This document shows, one piece after another, positions 40,667 through 52,800 of a DNA stretch of 64,000 nucleotides. The position numbers and the translations under genes are program-made. Origin of the DNA: Amia ocellicauda (lineage: Eukaryota > Chordata > Actinopteri > Amiiformes > Amiidae); contig NC_089864.1 of NCBI RefSeq assembly GCF_036373705.1, positions 14,928,501-14,992,500 on the forward strand, given 5' to 3'. The number at the start of each line of letters is the position of its first letter. The stretch's first letter is position 1. Under the pieces are notes generated by a model. The model did not search any database. It saw only the letters and a program-made list of their open reading frames with translations, and was not told the origin of the DNA.

Positions 40667-43600
40667 ATAAGAACATAAGAAAGTTTACAAACGAGAGGAG
40701 GCCATTCCACCCATCGCATTCATTTGGTGTCCATTAATAACTGAGTGATCCAAGGATCCTATCCAGTCTATTTTTAAATTTTCAGCTTCAACCACATCAC
40801 TGTGTGAAGAAGTGTCTCCTGTTTTCTGTCTTGAATGCCATGAAGCCCAATTTCCATTTGTGTCCCCGGGTGCGTGTGTCCCTGCTGATCTGAAAAAGCT
40901 CCTCTGGTCTGATGTGGTTGATGCCATTCATGATTTTTAAGACTTGAATCAAGTCCCCATGTAGTCTCCTCTGTTCCAGAGTGAAAAGGTTCAGTCCCTC
41001 AGTCTCTCAGTAGGACATTCCCTTCAGACCTGGAATAAGTCTGGTTGCTCTCCTCTGAACTGCCTCTAGAGCAGCGATATCTTTCTTGAAGTGTGGAGCC
41101 CAGAACAGTATACAGTATCCAGATGAGCTCTAACTAGTGCATTGTACAGTCTGAACATGACTGCCCTTGTTCTCAATTCTACACTTTTGACAATATACTC
41201 TAACATTGTGTTTGCCTTTTTTATTGCTTCCCCACACTGTTTGGATGGAGAAAGTGAGGAGTCCACATAGACTCCTAGGTCTTTCTCATGCGTTACTTCA
41301 TCTAGTTCTATTCCTCCCATAGTGTAATTATAGTGGACATGTTTGTTACCTGCATGTAATACCTTGCACTTGTCCACATTGAATTTCATCTGCCAGGTGT
41401 CAGTCCACAACTGAATATTATCCAAGTCCCTTTGAATAGCCTGTGCTGCCGAGATTGTATCTGCTGAGCCACCTATTTTAGTATCATCTGCAAATTTGAC
41501 AAGTTTGCTAAATATCCCAGAGTCCAGATCATTAATATAGATTAGAAAAAGCAAAGGCCCTAGTACTGATCCCTGTGGAACTCCACTAACAACCTCACTC
41601 CAGTTAGAAGCGACTCCTCTAATCAACACCCTCTGTTTCCTATACATCAACCAGTTCATAATCCATCTACTTACATTACCCTGAACGCCTACAGCTTCCA
41701 ATTTGAGGATCAGTCTTTGGTGTGGAACCTTATCAAAAGCTTTCTGAAAATCTAAGTATATCATATCATATGCTTTCACATGATCTACAGCTGTAGTTGC
41801 ATGTTCATAAAACTCTAATAAATTAGTAAGACATGATTTGCCTCATCTAAACCCATGTTTAAACCCATCTCCAAGAATATGGTTTTCATTAAGATGCACC
41901 TCTGTAATAATTTTTTCTAACATTTTACAGGTGATGCAGGTGAGACTGAGTGGTCTGTAATTTCCTGGCTCAGTTTTGTCCCCTTTCTTGTGGATTGGAC
42001 ATTTGCTGTCTTCCAGTCAATTGGCACATCCCCTGTTCTAAGTGTCTTTTGCAGTATTTTAGTTAGTGGCCCATAAATCATGTCCCTCATTTCTTTAAGT
42101 ACTGTAGGAAATATCCCATCTGGCCCAGGTGATTTGTTGGTTTTTAATTCTGCTAGTCCCTTTAGTACCTCCTCCTCATTTATCCTGATCTCTCTTAGGG
42201 TTTGACTGGACATATTGTTAACCTGTGGCATGTTATCTGTTTTTTCTTTTCTAAAAAAAAACAGTGAAATACTCATTGAGAACCTCTGCTACATCTTGTT
42301 GGTTTACTAATAGACTTCCATTTTTGCTATTTATCTGCTGTTTATATTGCTGTTGTAGTATTGAAAAAAACTCTTTGCATTAGTTTTAGCTCCAAGAGCT
42401 ATGTTTCTTTCTATTTCCCTCTTTGCTTTCCTGATCACTTTCTTGAGATCTCTCTGCAGTTCTTTATACATATTATTTGTATTTTGTTTAATCTCTATCC
42501 CTTTGGTATGCGCTATACAACATTTTCTTTCTTTCTTTCATTTTGGCCAATGTTTTTTTGGTCCTCAATTTGATGTTTAGGTACACATTTCTGCTGAACC
42601 TCAAGTAGTATATTGTTAAAATATAACCATCCATTTTCAACTGAATCTGTATCCTGTGTGCTCCAGTCTACCTCTTCTAAGTGCCACCTCATACCTTCAA
42701 GGTTTGCTTTTCTAAATTTGTAGACCATTATTTTAGACTTGGTTCTTGTTTTTTGAAAGTATGCCTCAAAGCTAACCATATTGTGATCACAGTTTGCCAT
42801 TGGTTCTCTAACTAGTGTCCCCCTGACTCTATCTTGGTCATTTGAAAAGATCAAGTCAATGCATGCACTCTCTTGAGTTAGAAAGCAGTTATTCACCATC
42901 TCAACCATTTATATTTCTGCTTCTGTAGTCCCAACTAGACTTTCCCAGTCTATGTTTGGGAAATTGAAATCCCCATTACCACAGCCACATCCTTGCTACA
43001 TGCATTCCTGATTGCACTGTGCAATTAATATCTGAGTTTGGTGGTAACACACTCCTACAGCTAATCCTCAAGATCTTTTTTTCAGATGTTTAATCCACAA
43101 AGATTGTTTAGTTTCTAGGGTCTAATTTGAGTTCTTCTGCCTCAATGTCATTTCTGACATATAATGCTACCCCACCCCCTCTTCGATTTTGCCTGTCTCT
43201 CCTAAACTGTGTGTATCCTTTCAACTTGTATTCATCCCCATCATTTTCTGTAAGCCATGTTTCTGTCACTCCTACAACATCATAGTCACCCGCCAGCACT
43301 GTGGCTTCTAGGTCTAATGTCTTGTTCCTTATACTCCTAGCATTGAGGTACAAACATTTCAGGACTTTCCTACTAGCAGTTTCCCTTTGTTTTCTTTCTT
43401 TAGTGGAACATCTCCCATTGTCAGAGCTCCCTGCCCCCCTGGTCCCTAGTTTAAAAGATTTTCAATTACTCTGCACATACGCTCTCCCAATGCATTAGCC
43501 CCCTTCTGCGTAGATGTAGACCGTCCGGTTTGTACAGGTCCCATCTATCCCAGAAGAAAGACCAATGCTCCATAAACCTAAACCCCTCTTCCCTACACCA

Positions 43601-43860
43601 AGATTTCAACCAGGTGTCTAATCTCTGCCTGTCTCCCTGGCCATGCACGTGGTACCAGAAGTATTTTGGAGAAAACTACCATGCAGGTTCTGCTCTTTAG
43701 TTTTGTTCCTAACTTTTTAAATTTGTCTTGCAGAAACTCTGTCCTACCTTTTCCTTTGTCATTGGTTCCAATGTGGACCATGACCAGTGGATTTCCCCCG
43801 GCTTTGGCCAGTAGCCCGTCTACTAGTTTAGAGAGATCTGCAACCTGACACAGGTGGCTC
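40667..43860 (-). mobile_element. CR1 LINE, 3.2 kb, 5' truncated
   Basis: Reading down from 43860, the end of ORF1 shows an esterase domain (VMVHIGTNDKGKG, then KPDGLHLRRRGL near 43520), as known for CR1 ORF1. ORF2 follows: endonuclease (43353-43108, LNARSIRNKTLDLEA, VGVTETWL, RRDRQNRRGGGVALYVRN), its C-terminal part at 42908-42513, then reverse transcriptase at 42276-41066 with NKSPGPDGI, SGVPQGSVLGPLLFLIYIND and LVKFADDTKIGG. Several frameshifts separate these blocks. A 3' untranslated part ends at 40667 in an octamer-type tail (TTATGTTC-like), as in other CR1 families. The copy is inactive. Confidence 0.9.
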
Positions 43861-46040
43861 ATTATTATTATTTTGATGTGTAAGAATATAACTTTATATT
43901 TGTAGTGTCCTTCTCCATCCTTAAATGAGAAATGCTTGTTTGAGTATAGAATTCCACAGAAACGTTGATAAATCACTTATGTGTGCTGAATGTTTTTTGT
44001 ACATTTAAATCTTTAAAACATTTACTAAAAAAGAAACACAAGCCTTTGATGAAGATTGCAACTTCAGCACATCCAGTCCTCTGAATAAATCTATCAGATA
44101 ATCCTTTCTGGACATTTACTAAATGTATGAATGTAGAATGTATATTGCACTTCAAAAAATAAAAAGGAATTTGTCAGTGATGCGTAATGAGATTATGGAC
44201 TCTGTTTAGAGGTGTCAAAAAAGGAAACACTGAAAGTGAGAGTGAGGATGAGAGAGAGAGCAGATGTGGTTAGAAGAAAAACTATTTGACCACAATTCAA
44301 CATCTTCAGGCCGATGTCCAATATGAACTGAGAGTCTGAGCAGAAAGGAGCCTCAAGGAGGGGAAAGGTCATTGTTACAGGAAATTATATTTTTGATTTA
44401 GCAACGCGTTGGGCTTGATTTATTTTTGTAAATACTTGACATAGTGAATTAGGACTAGGACAGGCCTTATGTACTTATGTGTTTTCTACTGCCTCTTGTA
44501 TGTTACTGTGTATATGTTAAATATTTTGCTAAAAATTGTACTCAACTATATAACAATAGTTTGCCAGTCATGAACAATCTGCTGGATGACAGGAAAGGAT
44601 CATTTAAATAACTGTTAGCATAAATTACACATCAAGAGCAAAATGAGATGCTGGGCGGTCAGAGTCTGCAACTAACCACATTCAGGTCAAACATTTGTCC
44701 ACAACTACTTGGTTATTGTTTAGTCATTGATAATATTATTTATAATGTATGATATTATTTTACACTTCACCTAAATGATGTATTCAGTGTTATACTGCTT
44801 TTGTTTCATATAAGAAGAATCTAAGAGACAAGTGGACAATTTTGGTGCTAGAGGCTGTGCACTTAAAGACATAAAGACAAACATAGTTCATTAATTAAAA
44901 TATGTATAAATATTAATATTAACAACACTGCAAAAGCATCATATTTGACAAATAATATAATATGAATTCATTTATTTTAAAGCATATGTCTGCTACCTGT
45001 ATTCTTTCATAAAGTTCTGACTCAGGAGGGATTTTTGACCCCTGTTCCTGGCAGGATTTCTCCAGCTCCCTCAGATTTCTTGGTTTTCACTTGTTACTTT
45101 CTGCTTTGAGTTCAAACTACAGATCAGACGTAGGTTTGGAGATTGCGGTGGCCATTCAAGAACATTGATTTTGTCTTCACCATTGCTTTTTTAGACCCAC
45201 ATGCATGCAAGTCTGAATTCTTACCAGAGGGAAACAGGTTTTTGGCCAAAATATCTGAACTAGTAAATACTTGAATGAATTGTTCCTTCAATTTTAACAA
45301 GGGCCAGGACCAGAAGATGTAAAACAACCCCAAGCAAAACAGATCCACCTTCATATTCTGCAGAAGGAATTATGTTCTCCTCAGAATGAGCCTCATACTG
45401 TCTGTGCCAAACACAGCACTGATGTCTGTAATGCTCAGTGTTTGTTTCATTTAAAACACCGTCCCATGATTCATTAAGATGTAGTTTTGACAAATTCATA
45501 CTAAATGTATACAGAAACTGGAAACAACACAAACAAGCATGGGAAGATGTCTGCTTGGAATGATAAAAAGAGATAGAAAAACAAATAAATAGATCAGAGA
45601 ACAAACAAACAAACATATACTGTATGACATAACTGAAAGAGTGAAGATGTTAAAATAACAATGGGCCGGACACACTGAGAGAAGAACAGACCAAAGATGA
45701 ACGTAAGAAGCTTTACAATGGATCTCAAGAAATACAAAAAGAAGAAACACACATAGAAGATGGGAATATGAAATCAGAAGTTGTGCTGCTGTGAGCTGGA
45801 GAAGTGTTCATTTGAAAACCAGTGGAAACATACTGGGGAGGCCTTCATCCAGCAGTAGATTGACAAAGGCTGCTGCTGCTGCTGCTGGTGATGATGATGA
45901 TGATGATTACTGCAGCAGGAAGCACTGCTTCATACAGAGCTGGTAAGATTGATCTACAGTTATGGCCAAATTATTTTAGTTGGCCTAGTATCATTAGATA
46001 AAACCACACCTGTATGTAGAATCCAAATGATCAATGTTTG
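43861..46040. other. Non-coding stretch, no gene seen
   Basis: AT-rich sequence with short open frames that have no recognisable content. It includes a small CTG then ATG trinucleotide repeat at about 45870-45905. Confidence 0.5.
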
Positions 46041-46235
46041 ACAGAAAACAGGAGACACTTCTTCACACAGAGAGGCGTCACAATCTAAACAAACTCCCCA
46101 GCTGAAGCTGAAAATTTGGGAACATTTAAAAATAGACTGGATAGGATCCTTGGATCACTTAGTTATTAATGGACACCAAACGAGCACGATGGGACGAATG
46201 GCCTCCTCTCGATTGTAAACTTTATGTTCTTATGT
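46041..46235 (+). mobile_element. CR1 LINE 3' end fragment
   Basis: It contains CAGGAGACACTTCTTCACAC, TTTAAAAATAGACTGGATAG and GAATGGCCTCCTCTCGATTG and ends in TTATGTTCTTATG, the tail shared with the large CR1 copy. Confidence 0.85.
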
Positions 46236-47299
46236 AATGTTTCCACTGGAGGGCAGTAGAGTGTTTGACAGGCAATGTTCTGCAAATTTCAGGGTGAATG
46301 TGAAGCTAATATTGAGGAACAAAAGTAAATGATATTTGCAATGTATTTATAGTGCCAAAACAAGAGGTAACACTGACTTCTAAGTATTTGCTTTCCCGAA
46401 TTTCATTTTCTTAAAATAGTGTCTCAAAATCTACAAAATGCCTCAAATAGCAGATCTTGTAAGATTTACTTCAGGCTTGCATTTAGTAATAAGGAGATCT
46501 TGGCAATGTTAGCACATGGTCATGGTGTTATTATGAGTTGCAGAACGTTGAAGAGAGTTTGCCGGAGAAACAGCAGAAAACACTATTGGGACTCGGGTCA
46601 AGTGCTGATGTCTATACAAAATGGAAGTGAGAAATCCAGACACATGCAGGGTTATTGGTGGTTTTGTGCAATTTAAAGAGGATTACTGTGACACAGGATA
46701 TGATTATAATCGATTTATTTATCATTATTTCATAGCAGACAACTTATACACTTACAAAATATATAAGCATTACAAAAGTGCAATAATACATTATAACATT
46801 TCAGATCAAGTGCTTGTTTTGCACTTTGTTGTTTCCCGTTCATCCCAGGACGCGTACACGGCACAGCGGTCGTAGTCACCGAGCTCAGCTAAGTACCGGC
46901 TGTTTTAGCTTGTTTCATTGAATACATATTGCACCTGTATTGGTAACCTTAAGCATGGCAGCTAGTTTGTTAGTTACTTACTTACTTAGCATTTTTACTA
47001 TTTATCACCACAGTTTCTGTAATCAGAAACAGTTGCATTGCACATTATTGTTGTGATATTGTACAGTGTAGTTGTGCGTTTGGCCGTCTTTTCTGCAATC
47101 AGAACAGGCTGTTCATTGTGTTTGCATTCCTGACATTCAGACACTTAGTTTGCATTCGCCCAGTCGCTGCACTGGGGAGGGACTTGCGCGCTCTTGCCAA
47201 GGCAGTGTAATTCAGCGCAGTTCAGGAGTGCGCTGTCCCAGTTAGTTCCAGGTGGACTATTTAACAGCCTCCAGGACCTCCGCACCAGCAGTCAGCGCC

Positions 47300-48400
47300 A
47301 GCAGCCTTCAGTCAGTGACCCCCCCCCGAAGGGCCCCACTTCCAAAGGGCGAGGACTCTGGCTGTAGGACTCCAGTGAGGAGACAACACATCAACACTAG
47401 GCAGCTATGACTATCTCTCCAATTCCTGTCCTGCTCTCTCCTGCCTCTCGGTGGACACCTGCTCACCACTGCCTCCCTAATCCCTCCAACCTCATCTCTC
47501 TGCCTCTCCCTTCCTCCTCCCTCCCCTCCATTCCCCTCACAGGAGGTCTGTGGAACTACCACTCAGCTTCCAACAAGGCCAACTTCATCTCTGCCTTCGC
47601 CTCCCACCTCTCTCTCTAGATTTCCTTGCTCTCACTGAGACATGGATCTCCCCTGAGAACTTGACCACCCCTGCTGCCCTGTCCTCTCTGTTTGTCCTGT
47701 CCCACTCCCCTCATCCTACTGGGCAGGGAGGAGGGAAAGAGCTGCTGCTCTCCCCTCCTCTCCTCTTCTCTGTCCCCTCTTTTCTCTCCTCTGTCTCAAC
47801 TAACAGCTTTGAATTCCATGCAGTAGAACTCACTTCTCCCTGTCACCTCTTCCCTCTAGTTCTCTACCGTCCTCCTGGTCCACTGGACTTCCTTCTCTCC
47901 TCCCTCCCTTCACTCTCCTCCCCTACCATCCTCCTGGGAGACTTCAACATCCACCGCTCCAACCCCTCCCCCTCTGCCATATTTCTTCCCCTCCTCCACT
48001 CTTTCCTGTCACCGTCTCCCCCCACTCACAGGCCATGACGCCAACTGGATCTTGTCTTCTCAAGAGGCTGCTCCCCTTCTGCTCTCTCTGTGACACCCCT
48101 GGTCATCTCAGACCACCACTTCATCTCTTTTACCTTTCTCTCTCCTCCCTCCCCACCACACCCACTCCCCTGGCACCTTCCGCCGTAATCTCCGCTCTGT
48201 CTCCCCCTCCACCCTGGCCCCTGCTCTCACCCTCTTACCTCCCATCGGCTGTTTTTTTCATCAGTCTGTTAGCTGTGCTACTTCCACTTTGTTCTCCTGC
48301 CTCACCTCCTCCCTGGTTTCCCTCTGTCCTCTCACGTCTCGTCCTGTCTGTCCATCAACTCCACAGCCCTGGATCTCCTCCGTCCTCCCTCCTGAATGAA
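47300..48400 (+). mobile_element. LINE endonuclease fragment (L2/Rex1-like), 3' truncated
   Basis: The first frame (47407-47619) reaches GLWNYHSASNKANFISAFAS. An overlapping frame (47550-48038) continues with SLDFLALTETWISPENLTTP, VLYRPPGP and ILLGDFNIH, the hallmarks of an APE-type LINE endonuclease. Past 48035, in another frame, VISDHHFISF completes the domain. At least two frameshifts are present and no reverse transcriptase follows. The plus strand is strongly pyrimidine-rich. About 100 bases of non-coding sequence before 47407 may be the element's 5' region. Confidence 0.75.
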
Positions 48401-48479
48401 CGAATGCACAGAAGAATAACCCCTGGCTGTCTGGTGGGATTCTTCAGAGTTAGTCACGTGGGTGACAGTTACGGTTAGA

Positions 48480-49871
48480 GACAGGGCTGCAGACTAGAGC
48501 TGGGTTAGTGCTTGTAGGATGTGAATGAGACGTTCAGGTGTTACCCAGGAATCACCTGAGGAATTTGCAGTGTGCCAGTCATCCTCTGTGACCTGATTGG
48601 GGGAGCGGAAGACGACTGATGGGATTTGTAGAAGGGATTTCCCTTCAAGCCTTCTTTGTTATCAATACACAAGTTAAATGCAGGATTGAAAAGCAAAGGC
48701 TGAATAAAAGCCGAACAAACTGCCTGTAGTGGAGCAGAGCTTCACATCACATAGGCACGACTCTAGACACCATTCACTGGAAACAATGTGTGGCTTCAGA
48801 TTGAGCCAAGTCCTCCAGAGATGAGGAGATTTCAGACATGGATCTCGGGGGGGTCTCCAGAGGGAACCCATGGCTGTCTCACGAATGAGCCTCCAGTCCA
48901 TGAGATCAGTAGAGAGCAACTTTATTTAAGGGTTCTGTGTCTGTACACAACTGTATTCCTGTAAAATTTATATATATAAAGTTATTCATTTTTTTACCTG
49001 TTGGTAGTTAATTTCTTCTCATGCCAATATTGCCCCTTGGAATACGGATGCTCTCCTAGAACAAAGGAAAGTAGGTTTTATTATGCGCTCTATTCATTGA
49101 CTGTATTGCTGAGTCAGGTAACAAGTGTGAAAGGACTTCAATCCAGACAGAGGGCGTGAACACATGAGAAGCAGCTGCTACACTGCTTTTCTTCGCACAC
49201 ACCTGATTACCAAACAAAAAAAGAATTGCAGATGCCGGCTTTTAGCATTGATGGCGTACCTGGCAGGGGCGCGGTACAGTCCAATAAGACTTCCGCTTCA
49301 TCGGGATGTCACTTCAGGAACTTTTATCTGCAAGACAGATTAATTATTATTATTCTTGTTGTTGTTATGTTAGGTAGGTTAATGTTGCCTAATATTAGTA
49401 TTTATTCATTTATCTTGGAGTACTCTGTGGTAGAAACAGCTGCAAGGCATGGTGGGAGAAAGTGAAAATGTTACTCTGACTGAAATCTGTGTGACATTCT
49501 GCGAATGACAATGACCAACTTTTCTCCTGACTATAATGAAATACTTCTCACAAAGTCACAGCTTCACTGCGCTCATTAGCTGTGACACCAGTGGGTCAAT
49601 TCCCCCAAGACAAGCCTAATGTTTTCATAAGGTATAATGAGGATAAGTCCTTTGCCTGTTTTTTCCTTTGTGTTTTCTTTATTAGCTATGATGATTAGTA
49701 GGCTCTTAAATACATTACTATTTTGTCACTGATCTAGCATACCAATATGGAAAAACTTTTCATATGTAGGCCTGCATTTAAGACAAAGCAACAGGAGTTT
49801 GTTTTTCACATTGCTGCCGAGTGGATTAAGGGCAGGGACTGGCCGTGACTTCGCTGAAAGCAAGTGCTCAC
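48480..49871. other. Non-coding stretch, no gene seen
   Basis: No supported exon. If the KH gene uses the donor at 49872, a 3' non-coding exon could lie here on the minus strand, but none is evident. Confidence 0.5.
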
Positions 49872-49879
49872 CGAGGACG

Positions 49880-52800
49880 TCATTGCGGTGGCTGCAGCGG
49901 AGGAGGGGCATAGACGTTGGCAAGATCCAGCTCTGGAAACCTCCTACCAATCACCGTGAGGACTGTCTCCACCTGCTCCTGGGTACCTGACAAAAACAAC
50001 AGGAAAACAAAACCCAATAATATCTTACCAGAATCAAGAGAGGGGGTATTGGGCTCCGTCAGAGATTTTCAATAGATTTGGCAGCAACGTAACCAGTCTG
50101 CCCTTCCCTATGTCAATCAATTCAAACTCTGGTGTCTCAGCAGCAATGGCTACAGCCGAATGACTGGGACCCACCAATCAAGTCACAAGCCAAGTCACTC
50201 ACACCTTCATTAGAAATGTGTTAAATAGAAAAAATAGAATTTACCATTATAAATTACTTTGTTAAGCTGTGGATGTTGCCACACAACACAGGGCTGATCA
50301 GGATGCCTCCTAGGTGTTGAGTAAGAGAGTCAGACGCAATGGGGGTCATTCACCACACATATCTCCACCCACCTTCGATGTGGCAGATCTGGAACTCCTG
50401 GGTGTCAGGCAGTCTCAAGAAGTCGATGTTGGAAATCCCTGAGCACCGCTTCATGTACTTCATGTGTCTCCAGTGCTTTCCGATGAGACGTGGAATTGCA
50501 TACTGTTTAAAAATAGATACATGAATAAAAATGCTCATTATACACTCCACACAGACCACACCACACTCAGTGCCAACTTCAAGAATTATCTGTCAAACTC
50601 CTGTGAAAGATAATAATACACCTTGATCTCAGTTAACATCCTGAAAGCACAACCCTACCTGCGCCCAAGGTTTTAATCAATCCTAACATATTCATAATTT
50701 ATGTGCAATTACTTAGGAAATGTTTGATGTCAAAAGAAAAAAACAACAAACGAAACGTCTGAAAGTCCGCACGGGCCCTGCCCTTCACTCTCGCTTCGCC
50801 CGGGCAGACTGTCAGGAAGATTGATGAAAAAGGCTGCCGTAGAGATGATGCATATTCTCTGAAATGGTTGGGGAAATACAGGCAGTCTGGCAATGTACTT
50901 AAATGTAACCAATAAATCTGACCCCCAAATGTGCTCAGTCTCGGCTATTTAACGTCTGGGGCTTCCCTGCTAGTCTACCTCAGACTGTCTGACCTCACTT
51001 CAGGCGTTCTCACCTGGGGAACCTCGATCTCCCAGACGATGAGCAGGTCCTCCTTGCTCTCAGGCAATGGACAGGACAGGCCTGTGCTCTGTGGGAGGTC
51101 CTCACTCCCGATCCCGACCTCCAATGCGCAGGAGCTGAGAGAGGGGAAGACAATACAAAAGTTCATCACAATCCAACATTGAAAAAAAAATTGGCATTTG
51201 GCTGTTGAAAGTACATACTGGGTTTGAGCATCATTTATATATCAGCCACTGAATACCATGATCACTGACTCAATGGACAGAATGCGGACATCATTTGATT
51301 TCCCAGATTTTGTCTGTTTTAAACATCCCTTCTGACCTGGAAATGAAGCCCAACGTGTGTAGGGCCGGTGGGAATCGCCGCTAACCAGCATTCCACACAC
51401 CGGGGGTCTGGCAATATATTCGCTCAAAGCAAGCGCTCACCCAGGACTACTTGGCAGCGTCGGCAGCGGAGGCGCGGAGATGTTGGTAAGGTCCAGCTTT
51501 GGAAACCTCTCGTGAATCACTGTGAGGACTTTGTCCACCTGCTCCTGTGTACCTGACAAAAACAACAGGAAAACAAAACCCAATAAGTTATTACCAGTCG
51601 GCTGAGAATCAAGAGACAGGGCATTGGACTCCGTCAGAGATTTTCAATAGATTTGGCAGCAACGTAACAAGTCTGCACTTCCCTATGGCAACCAATTCAA
51701 ACTCTGGTGTCTCAGCAGCAATGGCTACAGCCGAATGACTGGGACTCACCGATCAAGTCACATGCCAAGTCACTCACACTTTCATTAGAAATGTGTTAAT
51801 TATCCTATATTTCAGCCTCCTGTGGCCATTGTGTTATTTCTATTTCTGTTTGCAATTCCTGCACAAATCAAATAAATAAACTGAAGTACAGGAAACACAT
51901 ATTAAAAAGAGTAAAGACCATTATAAATTACTTTGTTAAGCTGTAGATGTTGTCACACAACACAGGGCTGATCAGGATGCCTCCTAGGGGTCGAGTAAGA
52001 GAGTCAGACGCAATGGGGGTCATTCACCACACAAATCTCCACCCACCTTCGATGTGGCAGATCTGGAACTCCTGGGTGTCAGGCAGTCTCAAGAAGTCGA
52101 TTTTGGAAATCCCTGAGCACCGCTTCATGTACTTCATGTGTCTCCAGTACTTTCCAATGAGCCGCCCAACTGCATACTGTTTAAAATAAATACATAAATA
52201 AAAATGCTCATTATACACTCCACACAGACCACACCACACTCAGTGCCGACTTCAAGATTTATCTGACAAACTCCTGTGAAAAATAATAATACAACTTGAT
52301 CCCAGTTAACATCCTGAAAGCACAACCCTACCTGCGCCCAAGGTTTTAATCAATCCTAACACATTCATCATTTATGTGCAATTACTTAAGGAATGTTTCA
52401 TGTCAAAATAAAAAAACAACAAACGAAACGTCTGAAAGTCCGCACGGGCCCTGCCCTTCACTCTCGCTTCGCCCGGGCAGACTGTCAGGAAGATTAATGA
52501 ACAAGGCTGCCGTAGAGATGATGCATATTCTCTGAAATGGTTAGGGAAATACACGCAGTCTGGTAATGTACTTAAATATAACCAATAACTGTGAGTCCCC
52601 AACACGCTCAGTCTCGGCTACTTAAGGTCTGGGGTTTCCCTGCTAGCCTGCCTCAGACTGTCTGACCTCACTTCAGGAATTCTCACCTGGGGAACCTCCA
52701 TCTCCCAGACGATGAGCAGGTCCTCCTTGCTCTCAGGCAACGGACTGGACAGCCCTGTGTTTTGCGAGAGGTCCTCGCTGCTGATCCCATCCTCCAATGG

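Noticed and set aside
47308..47562. Minus-strand Arg/Gly-rich open frame
   Set aside because: It is the complement of the pyrimidine-rich LINE endonuclease sequence.
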